Source: Desulfobulbus sp. (GTDB lineage Bacteria > Desulfobacterota > Desulfobulbia > Desulfobulbales > Desulfobulbaceae). From it: a stretch of 12,460 nucleotides of DNA. A model generated the notes under the pieces. That model was given only the letters and a program-made list of their open reading frames with translations. It ran no database searches and was not told where the DNA came from. The stretch lies in contig JAUVLX010000071.1 in NCBI GenBank assembly GCA_030600525.1, positions 1 to 12,460 of the forward strand. The letters are read 5' to 3'. Below, piece by piece: positions 6,978 to 12,460 of the stretch; position 1 is the first letter of the stretch, and each line of letters begins with the position of its first letter. A program made the translations under genes and the position numbers.

Positions 6978-8051
6978 TCAGACAAAAGTATAATCCATTA
7001 AACGCTGTTGTGGTGTAAACCCAGCATCAGTGACCAGATTTCTGATCTCCTTCTCCGACAACCTGAACTTTACCCCTGCTGCTGCAACCACGTTTTCCTC
7101 TATCATGGTTGAACCAAAGTCGTTGGCACCAAAAAAGAGGGATAATTGGGCGATTTTTGGCCCTTGAGTAACCCACGAGGCCTGCACATTGGCAAAATTA
7201 TCCAGGTAGATGCGGCTCAAGGCAAGCATTCGCAAATAAGTAAAGGAAGATACCTTTTCAATTTTTCTGGATGCGGCAAGCGCAGTATTGTCCGGCTGAA
7301 AAGACCAAGGAATAAAAGCTGTGAACCCGCTGGTGGTATCCTGTAGAGTACGAAGCCGCCGTAAGTGCTCCAGACGCTCCTCAGCGGTTTCAATGTGACC
7401 AAACATCATGGTTGCGGTGGTACGTAGGCCAAGATTATGGGCCTCCTCCATCACCAGAATCCATTGATCCGCATTGCACTTTTTAGGGGCAAGTTCCTCG
7501 CGTACCCTATTGGTTAATATTTCTGCACCGCCACCGGGGATAGAGTCGAGCCCTGCAGCCATAAGCCGAATGAGGACCTGCTCAATGGTAAGACCGGAAA
7601 GCAAAGAGAAATGAAATATCTCCGGAGGCGAAAAGCCATGAATATGAATACCTGTCTGCTTCATGGTGCGCAGCATGTCTTCATAATACTCAAGTGGCTT
7701 ATCGGGGTGCAGTCCCCCTTGGAGCAAAATCTGGGTACCGCCAAGCGCCTGTGTTTCCTCAATTTTATCAATAAGCTCATCAAAAGAGAGCAGCTGGCCG
7801 GCCTTATCTTCAGGTGCCTTGAAAAAAGCGCAGAACTTGCAGGCTGAAACACAAATATCTGTATAATTGATGTTTCGATCAATTACGTAGGTGACAACAG
7901 GTTCCGGATGCAGCCTTTTCCTGATACTGTTGGCCAGAAAGCCTAGCTGGTGGATGTCAGCTTTTTGTTCAAGAAACCGATACTCATCATCACTAATTCG
8001 GTCGCCCTGCTCTACTTTTGCAATAATTTTTTTTAACATATCATACGCCAC
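6978..8051 (-). CDS. mqnC: Cyclic dehypoxanthinyl futalosine synthase MqnC (radical SAM)
   Basis: A radical SAM enzyme that cyclises dehypoxanthine futalosine to the spiro compound cyclic DHFL. The iron-sulfur cluster motif C-x3-C-x2-C is CVSACKFC (C67, C71, C74) directly after DRNINYTDI, and is followed by LQGGLHPDKPLEYY (114-127) and GLDSIPGGGAEIL (167-179). FGHIETAEERLEHL and PWSFQPDNTAL are further family blocks. The 357-residue length is normal. The start used here is the GTG two bases after the mqnE stop; the ATG at 8039 (four codons in) is an equal alternative and neither has a strong Shine-Dalgarno. The protein is a tandem paralogue of MqnE just upstream. MqnC rather than MqnE is chosen from FAFFK-like and WVTQGPKIAQ features. 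Confidence 0.93.
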   Translation of the reverse strand: MAYDMLKKIIAKVEQGDRISDDEYRFLEQKADIHQLGFLANSIRKRLHPEPVVTYVIDRNINYTDICVSACKFCAFFKAPEDKAGQLLSFDELIDKIEETQALGGTQILLQGGLHPDKPLEYYEDMLRTMKQTGIHIHGFSPPEIFHFSLLSGLTIEQVLIRLMAAGLDSIPGGGAEILTNRVREELAPKKCNADQWILVMEEAHNLGLRTTATMMFGHIETAEERLEHLRRLRTLQDTTSGFTAFIPWSFQPDNTALAASRKIEKVSSFTYLRMLALSRIYLDNFANVQASWVTQGPKIAQLSLFFGANDFGSTMIEENVVAAAGVKFRLSEKEIRNLVTDAGFTPQQRLMDYTFV

Positions 8052-8053
8052 AC

Positions 8054-9148
8054 TTAAAACGTTGCCAATACGTTGTACAACGTATCCCGTTCAATAGGAG
8101 TACGACCAGCTTCCTGAATAAGTCGTATCAGCGTCTTGTGACCAAGAGCTTGTTCGGTTTCAGCGCCGGCCATATGGGTAATAACCTCTTCTTTAACTGT
8201 ACCGTCCATATCATCGGCACCAAATGAAAGGGCAACCTGAGCCATTTTAGGTCCAATCATAACCCAGTAGGCCTTGATATGAGGAAAGTTATCAAGCATC
8301 AAGCGGCTAACAGCAATAATTTTCAGGTCATTGATACCAGTGGTATTGCTGAGCTCTGACATTGCTGTATTCTTGGGATGAAAAGCAAGAGGGATAAAAG
8401 CGAGAAAGCCACCGGTTTCATCCTGGAGCTTACGCAAAGCATCGAGATGCTCAAGACGTTCATCAATAGTCTCGACATGTCCATAAAGCAGGGTCGCGTT
8501 AGTCCGCAGACCGTGTTGATGGGCAGTACGGCTAACCTCCAACCACTGATCTCCGGGCAGTTTACGCTCGCAGGTCAGGTTACGAATCCGAGGGCTGAAA
8601 ACCTCAGCACCACCGCCGGGCAAGGAACCGAGTCCGGCTTCTTTTAAAATCTCCAGAGTATCGCCTACTGATTTTCCAGCGAGGGTTGCCAGGTGATGGA
8701 TTTCGACACAGGTAAAGGCCTGGATATGTACCTCTGGACGGACCTCTTTGATGGCCTGAAGAATATCCACGTAGTAGGAAAAAGGAAGTTCAGGGTGGAT
8801 ACCACCCACCATATGAATTTCGGTAATAGGTTCGTCCAGACGTTCCCTGACCTTTTCCTTCACATCAGCAACAGTCATCTCATAGGCCAACTCGTGGCCC
8901 TTCTCTCTGCCAAACGCGCAAAACTTACAGAGATTAGTACAAATGTTTGAGTAATTAATGTGCTGATTGTAGATGAAAAAAGCGTCGTTTTTGTTAACTC
9001 TTTCTCGAACAATATTTGCGAGGTACCCGAGAGCAAGAATATCCGAACTCTTAAAGAGCTGCTGCCCGTCCTCCAGGCTCAGACGTTCCTGGTTACGAAC
9101 TTTCTCCAAAATTTTCCCAAACCCTGCTTGTTCAATATAGTTGTCCAT
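8054..9148 (-). CDS. mqnE: Aminodeoxyfutalosine synthase MqnE (radical SAM)
   Basis: MqnE adds the SAM-derived 5'-deoxyadenosyl radical to the enol-ether of the MqnA product and releases 6-amino-6-deoxyfutalosine. The cluster motif is CTNLCKFC (C70, C74, C77 from the chosen start) after NQHINYSNI. HMVGGIHPELPFSYY, GLGSLPGGGAEVF, YGHVETIDERLEHL and AYWVMIGPKMAQ are conserved blocks. I start at the ATG at 9148 (364 residues). The frame is open upstream to a GTG at 9187 and an ATG at 9172. The GTG, however, lies at the end of the T tract of the preceding sigma-factor terminator, and the extra 13 residues look unlike the family N-terminus. It is the first gene of the menaquinone cluster. Confidence 0.93.
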   Translation of the reverse strand: MDNYIEQAGFGKILEKVRNQERLSLEDGQQLFKSSDILALGYLANIVRERVNKNDAFFIYNQHINYSNICTNLCKFCAFGREKGHELAYEMTVADVKEKVRERLDEPITEIHMVGGIHPELPFSYYVDILQAIKEVRPEVHIQAFTCVEIHHLATLAGKSVGDTLEILKEAGLGSLPGGGAEVFSPRIRNLTCERKLPGDQWLEVSRTAHQHGLRTNATLLYGHVETIDERLEHLDALRKLQDETGGFLAFIPLAFHPKNTAMSELSNTTGINDLKIIAVSRLMLDNFPHIKAYWVMIGPKMAQVALSFGADDMDGTVKEEVITHMAGAETEQALGHKTLIRLIQEAGRTPIERDTLYNVLATF

Positions 9149-9184
9149 TTGCTTTTCCCGATGGCAAACCATCTCCGAATTTTT

Positions 9185-9218
9185 CACAAAAAAATAAGCC
9201 CCTTGATAGCAAGGGGCT
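9185..9218 (-). terminator. Intrinsic terminator after the sigma-factor gene
   Basis: A perfect nine-base-pair GC-rich stem, AGCCCCTTG (9197-9205) and CAAGGGGCT (9210-9218), with a four-base loop. Read on the minus strand it lies 25 bases after the sigma-factor stop and is followed by TTATTTTTTT. There is no T tract on the plus-strand side, so it is one-directional. It separates the sigma factor from the same-strand mqn cluster. Confidence 0.92.
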
Positions 9219-9243
9219 CAATTTAAAACAAATATTTTTTCGT

Positions 9244-10563
9244 TTAATCAAGGAAATAGCGTAACTTTTCCCTCCGGCTGGAATGTCGAAGCCTGTTCAG
9301 CGCTTTTTTCTCAATCTGACGAATTCTTTCCCTGGAGACATTGAATCGTTTTCCGATCTCTTCAAGGGTATATTCTGCTTTTTCACCAATCCCAAAACGA
9401 AGCCTGATGATTTTCTCTTCCCGCTCGGTAAGTGTTGACAACACATCGGTAACCCGATGAGCCAACTCTCTGTTTTGAACGGCCTCATAAGGTGATTCTG
9501 ACTCCTGGTTTTCAAGAAAATCGCCAAGAGTGGAATCATCATCTCCAACAGGTGTCTCCAGAGAAATCGGTTCTCTTGATGCCTCAAGAATTGCCAGGAT
9601 TTTATCCATTGGCAAGTCAGTCTGCTTGGAGATTTCAACTGGAGTAGGCTCTCGTCCCAACTCTTTTAAAAGAGAGTAAAAAGCCTTAAAAAACTGACTT
9701 CGCAGCTCAAGGAAATGAACAGGGAGACGGATAGTACGGGTCTTGTCCAAAATAGCCCGGGTAATCGCCTGCCGAATCCACCAAGAGGCATACGTAGAGA
9801 ACTTGTTCCCTTTCTTGTAGTCAAAGCGAAAAACAGCCCGCATCAAACCAAGGTTTCCTTCCTGGATAAGATCAGCCAGAGTAAGCCCCTGGTGCATATA
9901 TCGCTTGGCAATGGAAACAACAAGCCTCAGGTTTGCCCGAATCATGCAATCCTTGGCTACTTCGATGGATCGGTTGTATGCCTCAAGTTTTGTATTGAGT
10001 TCAAACAGATCACGCACATCCTGATTATTGCGGCTAGCCATGTTCACACAGTGCCGCATATAATTAAGCTGTTGTTTTTTCGGCTTTAAGGTGGGATCCC
10101 GCCGCTGCCAGAGATCGATGCGCTCAACCAGCATCTCCATTTCCTTAATGCCGGATTCATCAGCGCGAATGCCAGCAATGATCGCGTCAAACCCTTCGCG
10201 AATGGTTTTGGAATATTTTGCTTCTTCTTCCGGGGTCAGTAAATCGAACTGTCCCATCTCCCGGAGGTAGGTTGTAGTCGTTTCCTCAGACTCATGTTCT
10301 TCGCTGTCAGGCAAAGAATCAGTAGTTGAGTCATCATCAGCATTTTTTTTACCGGTCCATTCTTCCCCGGAAAGGGTTTTTCTTTTCCCGGAATCTTCTT
10401 GGGTAACAATTTCTATATTGTGTTCCCCTAGAAAATCGAATAATTCTTCAATGGCATCCGGGTCTTTTATATTTTCTGGAAGTAATTTATTGAGATTCTG
10501 AAAAGTAATACAGCCCTCAACCTTACCAGCTTCAAGAAGGTCTTTTTTGATACCTACGAGCAC
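9244..10563 (-). CDS. rpoD: RpoD-type sigma-70 RNA polymerase sigma factor
   Basis: Directs RNA polymerase to promoters. The 439-residue protein has region 1.1 (about 1-55, with DLLEAGKVEGCITFQNLN and LLPENIKDPDAI), an acidic linker (56-97, poly D/E/S/T), region 1.2 (YLREMGQFDLLTPEEE, 99-114), regions 2.1-2.4 (about 205-285, including LIQEGNLGLMRAV and YASWWIRQAITRAI), region 3, and region 4 with the helix-turn-helix YTLEEIGKRFNVSRERIRQIE (398-418). It starts at a GTG with GGAG (10571-10574) seven bases upstream. The non-conserved insert between 1.2 and 2.1 is only about 75 residues, so the protein is far shorter than a typical proteobacterial RpoD (about 600). Region 2.4 reads ILDKTRTIRLPVH where RpoD usually has IADQARTIRIPVH. 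It may therefore be a group 2 paralogue; the symbol is tentative. Confidence 0.82.
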   Translation of the reverse strand: MLVGIKKDLLEAGKVEGCITFQNLNKLLPENIKDPDAIEELFDFLGEHNIEIVTQEDSGKRKTLSGEEWTGKKNADDDSTTDSLPDSEEHESEETTTTYLREMGQFDLLTPEEEAKYSKTIREGFDAIIAGIRADESGIKEMEMLVERIDLWQRRDPTLKPKKQQLNYMRHCVNMASRNNQDVRDLFELNTKLEAYNRSIEVAKDCMIRANLRLVVSIAKRYMHQGLTLADLIQEGNLGLMRAVFRFDYKKGNKFSTYASWWIRQAITRAILDKTRTIRLPVHFLELRSQFFKAFYSLLKELGREPTPVEISKQTDLPMDKILAILEASREPISLETPVGDDDSTLGDFLENQESESPYEAVQNRELAHRVTDVLSTLTEREEKIIRLRFGIGEKAEYTLEEIGKRFNVSRERIRQIEKKALNRLRHSSRREKLRYFLD

Positions 10564-10765
10564 CTGCCTTCTCCCCCCTAACGGATATATATAGATAAAT
10601 TAGCTTAAACAAAGCACAAAGAACACGACAATCTAATGCGTTACCGTTTAAATATCAAGCTCAGAGTTCACAGGTACGCATTTTTTCGACTTTTATACAT
10701 GCAGGGAAGCATCCACAGAGACAAAACGCTCTGCATACCTACTGGTTTTTTACTGGAAAAAGCAC
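10564..10765. promoter_or_regulatory. Divergent intergenic region between the sigma factor and malQ
   Basis: About 200 bases that must hold promoters for both genes. Leftward, TTGTTT (minus strand, 10607-10612) and TATATC (10584-10589) are 17 bases apart and form a weak candidate promoter for the sigma factor. Rightward, TATACA at 10694-10699 could be a -10 for malQ but has no -35 at a proper distance. A loose inverted repeat, ATGCAG (10699-10704) and CTGCAT (10731-10736), lies in the malQ leader. No small gene is evident. Confidence 0.35.
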
Positions 10766-12331
10766 ATGGCTGATTCAAACCCCATTGATATCTTAGCACA
10801 ACGAGCAAGCGGTATTCTCCTGCCGATTTTTTCCCTGCCAGGACCCCACGCAATAGGCGACATTGGAAAACCCGCGCTACGTTTTATCGATTTTCTCCAT
10901 CAGGCCGGTCAACAATACTGGCAGATCCTACCCTCTGGCCCTACGGATCAGGCCTTTGCCAACTCGCCATACATGAGCCCCTCGGCTTTTGCAGGTAACC
11001 CGCTCTTCATAAGCATTGATGCTCTGCACAACGACGGACTGCTTGAGAATCAAGACAGAAAGACTATAGACACTTCAGAGTACATTGTCGACTACCGCCA
11101 GGCAATACAACTTAAACAATCTTTACTGCACAAGGCGTGGCAACGATTTATCGCCAACAACCAGCAAGATACTCTTGACGTATTTTCTGCCCATCATCCC
11201 TGGATAAAAGATTACAGCCTTTTCCAGATATTAAAAAAACGATACGCCAATGCGCCATGGTTCAATTGGCCGGAAGCTGTAAAAAAACGTGATCCCGAAA
11301 CACTGAAAAAAATCAGACAGGAGTGCGCACCTGATATTTCTTACTACACCTTTGAACAATTTCTTTTTTCCCGTCAGTGGGAGCAGTTGCGCAAATATGC
11401 GCATCAACGCCGCGTTCGTATCATTGGTGATCTACCTATCTACGTGGCGACCGACAGTGCCGACGCATGGGCTAACCAAAATATCTTCCAACTCGACCCT
11501 CGAACTTCTCAACCGACAAGTGTTGCAGGAGTTCCACCTGATTATTTCAGTAAAACAGGACAGCACTGGGGTAATCCCTTATACCGCTGGAAAACAACTA
11601 ACAAAAAAATAAAAACCGCATTATTGGATTGGTGGGCAGCCAGATTTCGCCACAATTTTGACATGGCCGATGTTATCCGAATTGACCATTTCCGAGGCTT
11701 TGAATCCTACTGGTCAATCCCGGCAGATGAAGAAACTGCGATGAACGGTACATGGGTCAAAGGCCCAGGCCTGCCTTTTTTCAAGGAAATGGAAAAGAAA
11801 ATAGGCAAATTACCCATTATCGCCGAAGACCTTGGCATCATTACACCTGCGGTGGAAAAACTCAGAACAGAACTCGGCTACCCTGGCATGCGAATTCTCC
11901 TGTTTGCCTTTGATGGTGACACCAACAACACCTACCTGCCCCATAACTTCGACCACAACACCGTAGTGTATACTGGCACCCACGATAACGACACCGCAGT
12001 CGGCTGGTACCTTAACCCAACAATACCTATTGAGGACAAAGAACGAGCCAAACGCTATGCCAACCAAAACGATATGCAGGCTGGGGTGTTCCACAAAGAC
12101 ATGCTCTACATGGCTTACTCTTCTGTTGCCAATATTGCGATAGTACCGATGCAAGATCTTTTAGGGTTTGGCAACGACTGCCGGGTGAACACTCCTGGCA
12201 CCATCGAAGGCAACTGGCAATGGCGATGCGCCCCAAGGTTTTTTACTTCTGAACTTGCGGATTGGCTGAAAGAACAAACCATCACCTTCCGCAGAATGCA
12301 TCCCACAAAACAAAAGGTGGAGCAGACATGA
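10766..12331 (+). CDS. malQ: 4-alpha-glucanotransferase (amylomaltase, GH77)
   Basis: A cytoplasmic enzyme that transfers alpha-1,4-glucan segments between maltooligosaccharides, used in glycogen or maltodextrin turnover. The 521-residue length fits the short bacterial GH77 form. The N-terminus ASGILLPIFSLPGPHAIGDIG (14-34), the SPYMSPSAFAGNPLFI block (67-82) and GDLPIYVATDSADAW (221-235) are family hallmarks. Catalytic residues can be placed: nucleophile D307 in RIDHFRGF, acid/base E354 in IIAEDLG, and transition-state stabiliser D407 in YTGTHDNDT. The WGNPLYRW loop (268-275) is also present. The ATG has only a weak GGAAA upstream. The gene ends in an ATGA overlap with the next gene. No other starch or glycogen gene is in the window. 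Confidence 0.96.
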   Translation: MADSNPIDILAQRASGILLPIFSLPGPHAIGDIGKPALRFIDFLHQAGQQYWQILPSGPTDQAFANSPYMSPSAFAGNPLFISIDALHNDGLLENQDRKTIDTSEYIVDYRQAIQLKQSLLHKAWQRFIANNQQDTLDVFSAHHPWIKDYSLFQILKKRYANAPWFNWPEAVKKRDPETLKKIRQECAPDISYYTFEQFLFSRQWEQLRKYAHQRRVRIIGDLPIYVATDSADAWANQNIFQLDPRTSQPTSVAGVPPDYFSKTGQHWGNPLYRWKTTNKKIKTALLDWWAARFRHNFDMADVIRIDHFRGFESYWSIPADEETAMNGTWVKGPGLPFFKEMEKKIGKLPIIAEDLGIITPAVEKLRTELGYPGMRILLFAFDGDTNNTYLPHNFDHNTVVYTGTHDNDTAVGWYLNPTIPIEDKERAKRYANQNDMQAGVFHKDMLYMAYSSVANIAIVPMQDLLGFGNDCRVNTPGTIEGNWQWRCAPRFFTSELADWLKEQTITFRRMHPTKQKVEQT

Positions 12332-12460
12332 ATATTCTCCTGTTAAACGGCAGCCCCAGAAAAAAAGGCAATACCAGTATTCTGCTTGATGCAGTTCACC
12401 AGGGTATCAGCCAGAGTGGTCACACGGCAGAAAGAATAAGCCTACCCCATATCAACATCC
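12328..12460 (+). CDS. Flavodoxin-like / NADPH-dependent FMN reductase family protein, 5' part only
   Basis: Forty-four codons are visible before the window ends. The start MNILLLNGSPRKKGNTSILLDA is the phosphate-binding loop of flavodoxin-fold FMN proteins: a beta strand followed by NGSPRKKGNT (7-16), which cradles the FMN phosphate. This is typical of NADPH-dependent FMN reductases and iron-sulfur flavoproteins of anaerobes; the distinguishing cysteines, if any, would be beyond the window. The ATG overlaps the malQ stop as ATGA and has GGTGGAG five bases upstream, so it should be co-translated with malQ. The specific substrate cannot be judged. Confidence 0.85.
   Translation, partial: MNILLLNGSPRKKGNTSILLDAVHQGISQSGHTAERISLPHINI

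Noticed and set aside
9190..9224. Promoter for mqnE using TTGAGC and CTTATT on either side of the terminator stem
   Set aside because: The 17-base spacing fits but the -10 matches only three of six positions, and the whole sequence is fully explained by the terminator.
9715..10089. Plus-strand open frame of 124 codons inside the sigma-factor gene
   Set aside because: Antisense to conserved sigma regions 2 and 3; composition is explained by the real gene.
10699..10736. Inverted repeat ATGCAG/CTGCAT in the malQ leader as an operator or attenuator
   Set aside because: Six-base arms 26 bases apart with no T tract or further pairing; likely chance.

Overview
The window looks like chromosomal core-genome DNA from an anaerobic Gram-negative bacterium, most likely a Desulfobacterota (Desulfobulbales-like) species. 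This is inferred from the futalosine-type menaquinone genes, the style of the UbiE/UbiX/UbiA homologues, a region-1.1-containing sigma-70 factor, and a moderate base composition. No 16S rRNA or other marker is present to confirm it. There are no mobile elements, tRNAs, rRNAs or CRISPR arrays that I can see, and no frameshifted gene. The longest gene-free stretch is about 237 bases.

Left end (1-1871): the 5' part of purC (minus strand, running off the window) is divergent from a tandem pair of small heat-shock proteins (Hsp20, plus strand). The shared upstream region holds a good sigma-70-type promoter with a perfect TTGACA, two overlapping short palindromes, and a small hairpin that covers the first Hsp20 ribosome-binding site.

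Centre (1906-9187, minus strand): a compact cluster of eight genes in the order mqnE, mqnC, mqnX, mqnA, ubiE/menG, ubiX, UbiA-type prenyltransferase (mqnP-like), DUF3108 protein. The genes overlap or sit within about 25 bases of each other. Together they supply most of the route from chorismate to menaquinone: chorismate dehydratase (MqnA), aminodeoxyfutalosine synthase (MqnE), deaminase (MqnX), cyclisation (MqnC), prenylation, decarboxylation cofactor supply (UbiX) and C-methylation (UbiE). Futalosine hydrolase (MqnB), MqnD and the UbiD-type decarboxylase are not in the window. The last gene encodes an exported DUF3108 protein of unknown function that overlaps the prenyltransferase gene.

Right end (9197-12460): a sigma-70 factor of RpoD type (minus strand) precedes the menaquinone cluster and is separated from it by a clear intrinsic terminator. 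Divergent from it, malQ (amylomaltase) overlaps by ATGA with the start of a flavodoxin-like/NADPH-dependent FMN reductase gene that runs off the window.

Nothing here is a clearly new biological system. The items most worth a second look are the possible RNA thermometer and palindromic promoter of the Hsp20 pair, the exported DUF3108 protein tied to menaquinone synthesis, the unusual SAM-binding motif in UbiE, and the identity of the short RpoD-like sigma factor.
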